DNA from: Codonopsis lanceolata
Lineage: Eukaryota; Streptophyta; Magnoliopsida; Asterales; Campanulaceae
DNA: 64,000 nt
NCBI GenBank assembly: GCA_013146195.2
Contig: CM028382.1
Coordinates: 56,533,027-56,597,026 of the forward strand
Direction of reading: 5' to 3'
Numbering within the stretch: position 1 is the stretch's first letter; the number at the start of each line of letters is the position of its first letter. Made by a program: the position numbers and the translations under genes. The notes beneath the pieces were generated by a model. That model did not search any database. It had not been told where the DNA came from and worked only from the letters and a program-made list of their open reading frames with translations. This document shows positions 33,301-44,216 of this stretch, one piece after another.

Positions 33301-34245
33301 CATTTAAAGAATGACGTGTGCCTAGAGCACACAATGACCCCCATTCGATTTCATTTCTTATGCCTGCATTATCTTATCCCGTGAACCTATACACTTTTCC
33401 TGTCGCCCTTCAAGAGAGCATGATTTGGAATGAATTATTTTATTTTTGTAATCTTGTTGGGAAGTGTGTGCTTCATGAAGGTTTTTTGTTCTTATTAATG
33501 TTGATGTTGGGAGTTTGATAATTGTTGCTGAATGGTGGTGAAAAAAAAATGAAATGAAAAAGGAAAGAGCCCCCTTGGAAAGCAATGAAAAGAAAAAAAA
33601 AAGAAAAAAAAAGGTAAAGGGTGGCCACAAAAGGAAAAAAATGTCATTGTTCTTCAATTTTATCAAGGAGATATAAGGGTGGTGATTAATTGTTTGTGGT
33701 AGATGAGACACTTTCTTCAACCCAAAGTTTAACGTTTAAGGGATTGTTGAAGTGAGGTTATGGTATTGAAGAGTTGTGCTTTCATGAAGCTTGGCATCTT
33801 GTGAAGACTTCAAATTCTTTGCTCTCTTGACTTGCTATCCTATCCTTCATTTGTAGCCCAAAGCTTGGCCGAACATTACAAGCTTTATAAAGTCCTATTG
33901 ATATTGTCATGCCATCTGTTCTTGCCTTGTCTTGTGAGAAAAATACTTGTTAATGACTCTCCCGGTTTGACTTGTATTTGGTATCTCAGTTGGCCGTTCA
34001 ATCTAAGCTAGAGCATTGCTACTTTGGGTAAAGAAAAAAAATGTTTTATGTTATGAATGATTGTTTGAGGATTGTTTTATAGCATATGACTCAATTCATA
34101 CCTCTATTATGCATATTTATAATCTTTTGGTTGATCTCTTAAATGGTAATGCTTATGGGATCTTAATTGAGCGCCGCCTTCATTTCATATTGTTCTCGAG
34201 CTTTTTCAGCATGGGCCCATGGGGGTTTTATCCCGTACCAACTGG
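30383..34245 (+). mobile_element. Non-coding LTR element fragment (LARD-like) inside the element B LTR
   Basis: The first 2.06 kb (30383-32440) has LTR form, TG to CA, and is followed by a PBS at 32447-32464 (TGGCGCCATTGGCGGGGA), a variant of the Athila-type site at 45614. The interior (32465-34245) has no gag or pol homology; short frames are unconvincing. An A-rich block lies at 33540-33650. No 3' LTR precedes the right boundary, so the copy is truncated or recombined. Flanks CTTTT (30379) and CTTCT (34246) suggest an imperfect 5-bp target duplication. Confidence 0.65.
32447..32464 (+). other. Primer-binding site of the LARD-like element
   Basis: TGGCGCCATTGGCGGGGA lies 6 bases after an LTR end in ACATCA. 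It differs at two positions from the Athila site at 45614-45631. Confidence 0.65.
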
Positions 34246-34716
34246 CTTCTAGTAGATTTAGGGTGCGCTCCCTTTGTCCTTCAGGGAGAGGGAGTCTTTT
34301 TGTTGTTGTTTTGCTGTTGCAAAGATTCGGGCAGAGTAACTGCTTCCGAAAGTTGCTTTCTGGCCTCGGGAACCGGGCGAAGCAACTGCTTGCTTTTTTG
34401 TTGTTGTTTGCTTGCTGACGGCGGAAATCGGGCAGAGCAACTGCTTGTTTTTTGCTGATTTGGCGTCTGGATTCGGGCAGGGCAACTGCTCTTTTGGGAT
34501 TTTTTGGACCGGAGGAATAGGGTGGAATCCTAGTAGGGTAACTAGGTTTCACTTTGGCCGGTTGTTTTGTGTTTGGGGGAGATTTGGCGGAGCTTCGGAG
34601 CTAGAGGAAGGAATTCTCTCAAGGCGCTCTCTCATAACTCACTGCGTTGTTTCTTAACTATGTATTCTCACTACGTGTTGAAAGAACGGTGTGTGAATTC
34701 ACAAGTCGGGCCTCTT

Positions 34717-34724
34717 TATTTATA
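34717..34724 (-). promoter_or_regulatory. LTR TATA box, element B
   Basis: TATAAATA on the minus strand, about 350 bases into the LTR, matching the A and C positions. Confidence 0.6.
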
Positions 34725-35471
34725 GGCTGGGAAAGGCCTTCCTTCGTGGTTAAGATTTCTCTTTCTATGTGCTTAATTGACTTGTACCACGCGTTGAGAA
34801 AATTGTACATTAGGCAAACTGCTACAGTGATATGGGCACTGTTAGGTGCCACCAATGGAGGAGGCTGGCGCGGTGCCTAAAGGGTCCATGGGCGGCGCCA
34901 GGGGGCTTTTTTGTTCTTCTTTTTGGCACTTAGGCCCCTTGTATTTCACTGTTTACGCATCCTGCCTTTTCTTTTGTATTTTTAACCCGATAACTTGACA
35001 TTTGTTAGCTTTTTAACAGGTCTTGATATTTCATTTCATGATTACATATCAGAGGTACGAAATTGAGGTGTCTACAGATATATCATCAGAAGACTTGTCA
35101 GTTTCGCAGTTCACTGTTTTGCCCTACACTCTTCGTATTCTTTTGATTTGATGATGTATTCAATAGTGTTTAGCATAGATTAGATACATCTTCTCACTTA
35201 GGAGTTTTCTTAATGATATTTGTTTTCATATTGTAAGCAATTGCAATCCTTTAATCTAGTGGAAGTTTTGCCATGAGACATCGTCTACAAGTGTTTTACT
35301 TGTAGACATAAATTATTGCTTGGTGTCACTCTGTTTGATTCGTTTATTATTTATTCCGCTGCTGTTTACACTAGATGACTCATGAAATGATGTATCATTG
35401 GATACATTATTGGTGACTGTTTCAGAAAGTGTTATTTATTATCGAATCCTAACTACATATAGCATTTCATT

Positions 35472-35483
35472 TGGTATCAGAGC
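35472..35483 (+). other. Copia primer-binding site
   Basis: TGGTATCAGAGC, the standard initiator-methionine tRNA primer site of copia elements, two bases after the LTR end. Confidence 0.8.
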
Positions 35484-35522
35484 CTACGCTTAGCCTTAAT
35501 AAGTGACGGTTCTGTTGTAGCA

Positions 35523-35923
35523 ATGATGGATTCTCAAAGTGTTTCGGTTTTTCAACCTTCTACTCTTGAGTTGATTAATTATTCACAATGGAAGGATGAG
35601 ATGTCGGCCTACATCAAATCCATTGATGAGCAGGCCTGTTCCCTAAACCTTGAGTATGTTCAATGTCATACGTGTTCAGGCTATGACCATTATACAAATG
35701 TATGTGTCAACACGTTACGCAAAAAGGGTTTGAATTTAATTTTATCTCCACTATTAGTGATAGTAAAGAAGAAAAAGATGTGGAAGATCTAATTATGTTT
35801 TCTGTTTTTGAAGAAATAACCGCTCTTTATGAAAATTATGAACAGGTTTTGTTTGATGAGGCTAACAATGATACATCATCGGATACCTCATCTGAGGACA
35901 GTTTGCTAGATTTTGAAACATAA
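35523..35923 (+). pseudogene. Copia gag stub, internally deleted
   Basis: The ATG at 35523 starts a typical copia gag N terminus (SVFQPSTLELINYSQWKDEM). After about 45 codons it passes directly into a CX2CX4HX4C zinc knuckle (C-H-T-C, H, C; 35662-35703) that resembles SIRE-type gag. The bulk of the capsid region is missing. A frameshift near 35730 leads to an acidic tail (SDSKEEKDVEDL ... SSDTSSEDSL) ending at 35923. Confidence 0.7.
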
Positions 35924-35930
35924 GAATTTC

Positions 35931-37352
35931 GACGGCAAACATTAAAAGTGCAGGGGCACCAGAGCAAATAGAGGAACTTCTCATTAATGAGAATTAAAAC
36001 TAACCAATATAACTAAGGAGTTTCAAACCACCAACCTTCCTTCCTTAAACGTTTAAGCAGCACCTCCGACCAACTTGACTAACAACTTATTATATTTTTT
36101 AGGGTGAAATGCACCATTGGTCCCTGTACTTTGGGTCCATCGTTAGTCCCTAAACTTCAAAACGTCTCACCATTGACCAAAGTTTGCGTTTTTTGTCCAT
36201 CGTTGGTCCCTTGCTCAAACGTCGTTAACTGTTTCACCGTTAACTGGCCATGTTTGATAAGCATGAGAAAAAACATGGACCAAAGTGTCTTTTCTCAAGG
36301 ATCAGAAAAAGGGATTGCCTTCACCTTTTTTGCCCCGATAAATTCCTCTCTCTTCGCTCTAGACATGACGACAACTGCTGCTGGTTCTCCCTCGCTGACC
36401 TCCAAAGGTTTCCATCCAGATCTTCAGTTCCAACACTCTTACCTGGTCGTGATACGGTAGTCGAAAGGTCGACGGCTTCTGATGCAATTGCGATTGACGG
36501 AGTTTAGATCACCGTGCCTGGTTTGTTCTATGGTCAAGACGTTGCGGTTCATGGCTTGGGAGGTCTTATCAGTTTCAGATCTCCGGTTGGATAGTGTCAA
36601 CAATCGTATCAGATAATCCATCCGCGGCCTAATGTTACCGGTACTAATACTTCCGACAATGTGCCTCCTCCTCCGGCACGATTGTCTTCGATGAGCCATC
36701 CGCCTCCAACTTTCACTGTCAATCATCGTACTTCTGGTCACGTTCCTTCTCCGCCGGCAATATTTGATGAAAACTTAGAGATCAGTAACCACACGGATGC
36801 GTCTGCTAGATCTCTCCAAAGACTGGCCATCTTCGTTCTCGATCGGTGACACTAATCCAAAAGACGGTTTAAGAGCGTTACTATCGGAGTTTACTTCGCC
36901 GAATACGAACAAGCCTTTGCTGGCCGGAACCCTCTCTTCAACTCAAGGTATAACCTTTCAAATCCAAGCCCATAGACTCGAATTGACAGTGGCTGCGTGA
37001 AAGAAAGAAGACACGCACGTGCTTCTACACTACCCTTGCCGGAGCTAAAAGGGATTTCAAATCCAAGCCGCTTTGTGAGATTCTATGGCAAAAGCAAGAA
37101 ATTGGCTCCCTTCCATGTCCGACTTATGTTGGGTTTTCGATTTCATCTTCATCTACTGGGTTTTTTGATTTCATCTTCTTGATTTCATCTTCACCTATTG
37201 GGTTTTCGATTTCATCTTCATCTCTGGTTGATGACTTGGAGAAGCAGGATGATGAAGTGGTGGTGCTATTGGTTGTTGTCGGCAGTTTGAAGAAATCTGA
37301 AGCGAGAAGATGGAATAAATTTGGGCAAAATGCATCAGTCCTTGAAGGGGCT
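35931..37352. other. Unclassified repeat DNA between the copia fragment and element C
   Basis: No gene is recognised. A block at 36101-36240 (GGTGAAATGCACCATTGGTC, then repeats of a TCCATCGT..GGTCCC phrase) resembles transposon ends, and a weaker direct match lies at 37323. I found no inverted copy. At 36360-37000 several short frames are rich in Pro/Ser, perhaps a decayed captured gene. At 37131-37225 three or four copies of a GGGTTTTCGATTTCATCTTC unit form a short tandem repeat. Confidence 0.4.
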
Positions 37353-39137
37353 TGTAGACACCCCAATTTCGTACCCCTGATATGTGACTCTGGCATGTGA
37401 TATCAAGAACTGTTTAAACTTAACAAATGTCAAGTTACATGAGTTAAAAATGCGAAAGGCAAAGTAGGATGCGCGAAATAGTAAAATGCGAGGGATAAAA
37501 GTGCAAAATTTGAAAGTCAAATAGTGCCATGGCGCGGCCAAAAGGGGCCCTTGGTGCCGTGCCAAGAAGACCTTGGATCCGCGCCCAGCTAGCTACATGA
37601 GCCCTCCCAGTTAACGCATTGTGCAAGTTCGGAAGCCTGGTGTACTATGAAATTGAGCGCACAGAGAGGATTTTTAATCCCCGATGAGTCCTTCTCCAGG
37701 CTATAAATAGAGACGTTGGGACTCACTTCAGAACCCCGGAAAAGAGAGCGAGAAAAACGCCGATAAAATTTCTCTGCGTCGTCCTAACGCTGAGAAAGTA
37801 GTGAGTGAAGTGAGATAGGGATTGGTCAGCCTATAAAGCCTTGAAACCCTGCCAAAACTCCGCCAAACCAAAAACCCACCTGTTAAAGTGATCCCTAGCC
37901 CTTTAGTTAGGTATCTGCCCTATTTCCCCGGCCCAAAAACCATAAAGTAAGTCGTTACTCTGCCCGAGTAAATAGGTTGAAATCACCAAAAGTAAGCTGT
38001 TATTCCGCCCAACTAGATAGACCAAAACCACCAAAAACAAGTCGTCACTCTACCCGAGTGAGCGAGCCAAAACCACCAAAAATAAGCCGTCACTCTGCCC
38101 AAATCACAGCAGCAGCAGCAAAAAAGTCTCCCTCTCTCGAGAAGGACAGAGCGAGCACACTCCGCTCTAAAAGGTAATAGCCTTTAAGGGCGTTATTTTT
38201 ATAAAAGTTGTTCTTTAAATCCGGCCCAATATAGAAAATATAAGCCGTTGTGCTGCCCGGATTTAGTTAGAAAATATTATGTAAAAGAGCCGTTATAATG
38301 GCCAAATATTTTTAAATATATTTGTAATTATTGTAAGGAGACGGCTGCAAGTCCGTAAATAATGTAGCCACAGATGTATTTGCTTTTATTTTCCTGTCTT
38401 TAAATGCTTTGTTTATTTGCTAAACAAATATAACAAAAAGCATACTTTAGCCAAAAACCGCTTTTGAGACCGAAAGGGCGAGTTGGGTGCCTAGCACCTT
38501 CCCAACTCGTAACTTAGCCTCCGAACCCGTTTTTCAATCTCTGATTTTTCTTTTCTTTTGGTTTTGCTTTATTTTTGCCTTAAAATAAAGATGGCGACTC
38601 TATAAAACATTTTGGATCCAGTGGGGCGTCGCAACACTCCTTTCTTGCACTTTTCCGTTTTCCCATAAAAAAGAGAGAATGTGAATGAAAGGGTGATGCA
38701 TTCCTATATCCTGGTATCCCCTAAACAAGGGATAACTTGATGCAGGAAACCCAAAGCACCCATAGTGATCCGAAATAGGCCATAAGGCTATTTTCATAAA
38801 ATCCATAGTGGGGCCTCGCAACATCTTTTTTTGCACTTTTCCGTTTTCCCTAAAAATGGGACAATGGGAATGAAAGGGTGATGTATTCTCATATCCTGGT
38901 ATCTCCTAAACAAGGGATAACTTGATGCGGGAAACCCAAAGCTCCCATATTGGACCAAAAATCAACTAAAGTCAATCGAGGCTCATTCCAACGCGCTATT
39001 TTAGACAGCAATCCTCTCGCACTTTCAATTTCGTTTTCCCCTAAATAAGGGAGGATGGAATGAGAGCAGTGGTGTCCCGCATCCGCACGTACGTGCACCC
39101 TTATCCAAGGGCGCGGGCGCACGCCGGGCGACCCACA
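37353..39137 (+). repeat. Element C 5' LTR
   Basis: A 1.785 kb LTR starting TGTAGACACCCC and ending CCCACA, with a TATA box (37702). A repeated RGYYGTYRYTCTGCCC-like motif runs through 37950-38270. A PBS-like decamer TGGCGACTCT lies at 38592. A tandem pair of 188 bases starts near 38620 and 38808. It is directly followed by the PBS. It is preceded by TTGAAGGGGCT, which looks like a polypurine tract. Confidence 0.88.
37702..37709 (+). promoter_or_regulatory. LTR TATA box, element C
   Basis: TATAAATA about 350 bases into the LTR, shared with the A and B LTRs. Confidence 0.6.
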
Positions 39138-39138
39138 G

Positions 39139-39156
39139 TGATGACTCTGCTGGGGA
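39139..39156 (+). other. Element C primer-binding site
   Basis: TGATGACTCTGCTGGGGA one base after the LTR end; same type as in A and B. Confidence 0.75.
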
Positions 39157-40485
39157 GATCGTTTTATTTTAAATAAAATGGAGGGCTAGACTTATAAAAA
39201 AAAACTTTTTTTGTTTTTCTTTGTTTCTGGCTAAAGTATGCTTGTTATATTAATTTATGCATTTGAATATTGCGTTCCTATACATCCGTGTCTATATTTG
39301 TTGATATGATCCTCCACCTTGCAGCAGTTTTGTTCCGATAACTGTTACAGGTATATTTAAAAATATTCTTTAAAAAAAAGCAAAAAAAATTTCGAAAAAA
39401 AAATGTGTTATATATATGTTTGCAATAAAATTCCGGGCAGCACAATAGAAGGGCCGAGGCTTTATTTTAATATTGCTTCATTTTCGGCTCTGTATTATTA
39501 TTTTATTCTGTTTATTATTTTTATTATTTCGCAAAATTTGTATATATTTGCATTCATTCTGCCATTTTATTTTGGGGATATAGGGAAAATTTTGTAATTA
39601 ATAGGAATAGATAGATTCCCCGCTTTTCTTTATATTTGTTAATGTGATGTGCTTGCTTGCTTGCGCTCAAACTAAAAAGCCGAGAAAAATCCACGCGTAA
39701 CAGCAAAACAGGTCATATCTGTTTTTATTTTATGTTTGTATATCTAAAAAAAATAAAGAGATTTTATTGCTTTTTAGAGGCTGCGCACACGTGCACGCAT
39801 GGAAATATATTCCAAACTGCTACCCTACACCATGGCAAGCCTACCCCCTGCATAAGCCAACATTAGAATGCATATAGATTCTCATGACACTTCAAGGACC
39901 GACCGGTTTTTGCATCTTTGAATCGTGGGTCAGCCCCCTCAAAAAAATAAAATAAAATAAAAGTGCGCAAATAAAAAAAATATATATAAAAATAATAATA
40001 AATTGCGCAAGTAAAAAAAATAATAAATACGCAGGGTTTATTATTCTCTGATGCTCGACCTAGACCATTTTGAATGGTGGATCCTGGAAAGAGTATAAGC
40101 CATTCGCCTGGGATCAGTCCGATCCTGGGGAGTCGAAAGGCAGGTGGAATACGTTGGTCCTATACTTTGGAGAAAGAATCCACTGTTCCAAGAAAGTCCT
40201 GAGACCGTCAAAATAAAGCAGGTGCTTATCCGGTCAATTATAGGGAAAATAAATGATAATAATAATAAATACTAATAAAGGCACGATGTACTCCAAAGTC
40301 CAGAAAGCCTTCAGCCAGCCTTCTGATACCTCCAAACCCATTTTCCTCAGAAACCTGGCCCGATTTGGAAAGACAAAGATAGTACTGGCCGGTTGATACG
40401 AGAAATAAGTGCATAAATCAGATCAGAGGGTATCAGTATCAGATCGTAAGGCGTAATCGCCTCGTAGGGTACAGATCCGAACAAT
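39157..40485 (+). other. Element C leader
   Basis: Non-coding, with the blocks shared by A and B (for example near 40078 and 40160) and AT-rich simple stretches at 39940-40030. Confidence 0.7.
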
Positions 40486-42525
40486 ATGGCAGTAAAAAGT
40501 AAGCAGTCCGCTATGGGTACAGCATGGGCCTGTGGTACGCCCGACTCAAAGAATGCACAGTGGTTAGACCAAAATTTGGGTGCAGCGACTGATCGTATAA
40601 TGAGCCAAATGGTTAGTCTGGTGCAAAATTTAAAATCCAGTGGTGAGGTGAACTCTTCCCCTGCAGTCCCCCAGGAAGCATCAACATCCCATGTGCCTCC
40701 AAACCCAACTTCCCAGCCAAACACTAACCCACCAAATATTGCCACTACCCCAAATCCAAATCCCCCACCAAGTCCCTACTACCTAAATATCAGCCCTTAC
40801 CCGTCCTATCCTCCATATCATTTCCCAAGCACCAATATTCCCCAGAGCCCAAATGACCTCCCTTTTCCCATAACCAACCCACTCCAGGATAGCCCACATA
40901 TGGACCCAAAAAGCTATAACCCGCCAGGCCAAGTCACCACCTACTTACCTTTCAAAGATCCTGGCCGCCCAGCCGAAACCGTCAATAATCCACCAGCCCA
41001 GAGTCCTTATATTACCCAAAATCCACCAGCCCAGAATCCTTATACTGCCCATAATCCACCAACCCAGAATCCTTATCCAGCCCAATATCCTTATCCAACC
41101 CAAAATCCTTACCCTGCCCAAAATCTTTACCAGATACCGCAGCCAGAAATTAACCCAACCTTTCCTAATCCTACCAGCATATACCAAAAGCCAACTCCCC
41201 CAGCCACCAAAATGGAGGCCGACATGGAAAATATGAAAACCATGATGCTCAAACTTCTCAACAAAGGGGAATTTTCTACGCGGGCACTTGCATTGCAACC
41301 TTCAACAATACTACCCTCAAAATTCAAAATGTCCGACATAGAAAAATTTGATGGGACTGGATGCCTTATATCCCATTTGAAATCCTATTCCACTGGCATG
41401 CAGTCAAGGGGAGTCAGCTTTGAGGCTATGGCTTCCAATTTTCACCTAACCCTAATAGGGGCTGCCAAACAATGGCTAATGTTGTTTGATAGCAGCACCA
41501 TGAATACTTGGGACCAGATAGCTGAAGGGTTCCTTGAAAGATATAAAGACAACACCAGTCCTGAAAATAAAAGGGACCTTGAGTCGTGCACCCAAAGGGA
41601 AAAAGAAACATGTGCTGAGTTTGCAGTCAGGTGGAAAAGGAAGTTGGCCCAGACTTTTGACATACCTGATCCGGCTGAGTCATGCAAAATGTTCATTACA
41701 AACCTCCAGCCCATTTACTTGGAACATATGTGGTATCTCCCCTACACCAATTTTAAAGAAATAGTGGAGATAGGAGCCCATATTGATGAAGATATACGGA
41801 TCGGGCAATTAAAAGCCAATGTGCCTCTAGGTTCTTTCTGTTACTCTAAAGGAAAGACAGTCGCACCAGCACCAGCCGTCAATATGGTAGGAAATGCCTC
41901 AGCCCCATTTTCTACCCAAAATTATAGCACTATTCCATGGTCCTATGGGTCAGACAGGTCTGTCAATACAGTCGGAGGAAATGATGGCTCTGGCAGAAAT
42001 TTTAGAAATCAGAACAGGGTGAACCGGTATTATGATGAACTGCAAGCTCCCCAGTCTGTAATACTGCAGGGGCTAATAGCATAGGGAGTACTAAAGCCTT
42101 TGGAAAATTATAAGCCACCAAACCTCCTGCCCAGGACTTGGAACCATGCCCAGTACTGTGAATACCATCGCTGCAGTGGTCACCTCACCGATAAATGCTA
42201 TACTCTCAAAGATGCTATCCAGGACCTTATAGATGATAAGGTTATTGAAAAGCCTCCACCCAAACCAAATATAGTCAATAACCCCCTACCTCAAATCAAT
42301 ATGATTGAGGCTGATGAAAAAATTTGTGTACCCAAGTTTGAAATAAATAAACATCCATTACCATATATCCTTGTTCCTTTTCCATCCTTATCCATAAAAG
42401 AGCCTAGCTGCAATATGCTCTCTTGGGATACTATCCTGGGTAGCCAAAATACTTGCAATATTGAGAAAGCCACTTGGGCTGGTGGAGATGTTAGCCACCT
42501 TACCCGATCTGGCCGAGCCTACTAA
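40486..42525 (+). CDS. Element C gag with an internal TAG before the nucleocapsid
   Basis: The 532-codon frame (40486-42081) starts MAVKSKQSAM. It has a Pro/Asn/Gln-rich segment with PAQNPY-like repeats (about residues 165-220) and a capsid core (KFDGTGCLISHLKSYST, TLIGAAKQWLML, WDQIAEGFLERYKDN). A TAG at 42082-42084 ends it. The same frame then continues 147 codons with LKPLENYKPPN and a divergent knuckle (C-E-Y-H, G-H, C; 42157-42200) to a TAA at 42523. Element A has TAA exactly at the 42082 position. The second stop is CAA in element B. Confidence 0.85.
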
Positions 42526-44216
42526 CCAAACCTGGAAAGAGGTGACCACTCTGGCAAAGATCAAGCAATAGATACTAGGGCTAAAACGGTGGAAGATACC
42601 TTATTAACTCAGATGAAGAAAACTCAGGCCAATATTTCCATCTTGGGCTTACTTTGTGCTTCTAAGACCCACCGTGATACGCTGGCTAAATCTTTGAGCC
42701 AGGCGGTCATTCCTATTGAAACCTCCCCGAATGAGCTTACTCAAATGATCAGGAACATTCACTTTGGGAATGTGATAATGTTCACTGATCTAGATCTGCC
42801 AAAGGAAGGAACCAACCACATTGATGCTCTCCATATCACTGTGGGAATTTTGGAGAAACGGGTTCCCCGAGTTTTGATAGATAATGGGTCTTCATTGAAT
42901 GTATGTCCCGCCAGCACGTTAGTCAAACTGGGAACAAAAATATCAGAACTCTCTCCTTCATCGCAGACAGTAAGGGCATACGACAACACCAGTCGAAGTG
43001 TCCTAGGGGTGGTCACTTTAATGCTGACCATTGGGCCATTAAACATGTCGGTTGAGTTCCATGTCCTGGATATACCAGCCACCTTTAGCTTGTTGCTGGG
43101 ACGCACTTGGATCCATAGGGTAAAGAGGGTAGCCTTTTCATTGCACCAACGTGTCAAATTCATCCACGATGACCACATAGTAATTTTTTGGCTGATAAGA
43201 TCGTGGAGAATAAGGAAAGCGAGGATATCCCAATCCTCGAAATAGAGCATGAAGACACGGGTATTTTTCTCAGTGGCTTTGAGGTTATCCCCCAAGCTGT
43301 AGTCAACGCCATTGAATATGGCCGAGAAACTGACATCACCCGAAAGAAAACCATTTCCCTAGGAAACATGGTCCCCTTAAATATGTTTCGAAAAATGAAT
43401 TATATGCCTGGTCTGGGTCTCGGCAGAAATCATCAAGGAGTTGTTAATTTAGTCCAAGATGAATTTAAGGAACGTATCCCTCCTTTTGGTCTAGGATACA
43501 CGCCTACTCTAGCTGAAGTAGCCGCAGTCATGAAGCAGAAACGTGAGAAAATAAAGGCAGAAAGAGAAAAACGTCCTTATAAATATCCCCCTCTCCAACC
43601 ATATAGAAAAACCCTAAATGGTTGCTTTTTAAGGGAAGGGGAAACAAAATCCTATCTCATGTTTCCTGAGCCCTGGTTAGACCAGGATGGGAAAAGATGC
43701 CCTGGTTGGGAGATCTTTGAAGATGTCAGTCTTCTCACAAATAAAATGGAACAGGTTACTCTGGAGCCCCGTAGCACTGCATATAAGACTGTCACTATTG
43801 AAAATACTTGGTCTATAGACCAAGATGATTATGCTCTGGCCCTAGTAGATGATGATGGTCTAGGAGACAGCTTCCTGGGTATGATAGACGGAGGCACTTA
43901 TTATGAAGAGCTCCCTGCTGAGTTTCAGCTTATTGCTGATAAGCCTCTGCAGAACTGGTATACCACGACCGGTCCGCTCCTGACTCCCGCAGATCTGGTG
44001 GACCGCTTTAGATATACTATCCATATTCCTTCCCCTAGCTTTACGGATTGGTCATCTACCGATCCGCTCCCTAAAGTTAAGGATCTCAAACCCCAGGTCC
44101 TCAATAATGTAATAAACCCTGTACAGTTTTCTTTTAATGATAATTTGAATATCTTTGCTTATTCCTTAGTTGCACTTACATTAAAATATGCATTAAATAA
44201 TAACTACGATAATGAG
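42526..44216 (+). pseudogene. Element C protease, G-patch-like and linker region
   Basis: From 42526 the frame runs into the aspartic protease, with LIDNGSSLNV near 42878 and ending after DIPATFSLLLGRTW. A one-base loss near 43185 shifts the frame. It then continues through IPILEIEHEDTGIFLS, the G-patch-like MNYMPGLGLGRNHQG (43397-43440), a basic stretch and a linker with WSIDQDDYALAL. At 44217 the Athila LTR replaces it. No RT remains. Confidence 0.82.

Larger units (their letters stand above)
20174..35076 (-). mobile_element. Element B: Ogre-like (Tat lineage) LTR retrotransposon, gag-deleted
   Basis: Minus-strand element with 5' LTR (35076-29863, split by a nested LTR element), PBS (29861-29844), leader, a stub of gag, protease, G-patch-like region, RT, dual RNase H and integrase down to 23442. 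An oppositely oriented ORF region follows. The archaeal-type second RNase H (about 25075-24850) is diagnostic of the Tat lineage. No 3' LTR is visible; the left boundary at 20174 assumes that element A interrupts B and is an inference. Many stops and frameshifts make it defective. Confidence 0.75.
29863..35076 (-). repeat. Element B 5' LTR, split by a nested LTR element
   Basis: The LTR begins TGTAGACACCTC at 35076. It carries a TATA box and four or five GCAGTTGCTCTGCCC-type motifs (34330-34490). It is interrupted from 34245 to 30383 and resumes to 29863. Excluding the insert it is about 1.35 kb, shorter than the A and C LTRs, because it lacks their tandem 186-188-bp block. Confidence 0.85.
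35077..35930 (+). mobile_element. SIRE/Maximus-type copia fragment: LTR end, PBS and deleted gag
   Basis: 35077-35469 looks like the 3' part of an LTR (ends TTTCA). A PBS begins at 35472 (TGGTATCAGAGC, initiator-Met tRNA type) and a gag stub follows. The left side abuts the start of the element B LTR, so B probably inserted into this element. No pol is present. Confidence 0.7.
37353..44216 (+). mobile_element. Element C: Ogre-like (Tat lineage) LTR retrotransposon, 5' half
   Basis: A complete 5' LTR (37353-39137), PBS, leader, gag, protease, G-patch-like region and linker in the same order as element B. It ends abruptly at 44216, where the Athila LTR begins. RT, integrase and the 3' LTR are not in the window. 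Its gag is the best preserved of the three Ogre-like copies. Confidence 0.88.

Noticed and set aside
34061..34657. Short frames across the right end of the LARD-like insert and the element B LTR
   Set aside because: They span an insertion boundary and the repeated LTR motif, so they are chance frames.
35472..35483. tRNA gene near the copia fragment
   Set aside because: It is a primer-binding site between an LTR end and gag, not a tRNA gene.
36101..37350. Complete Mutator-type element with terminal inverted repeats
   Set aside because: The similar end phrases are in direct, not inverted, orientation and no inverted copy was found.
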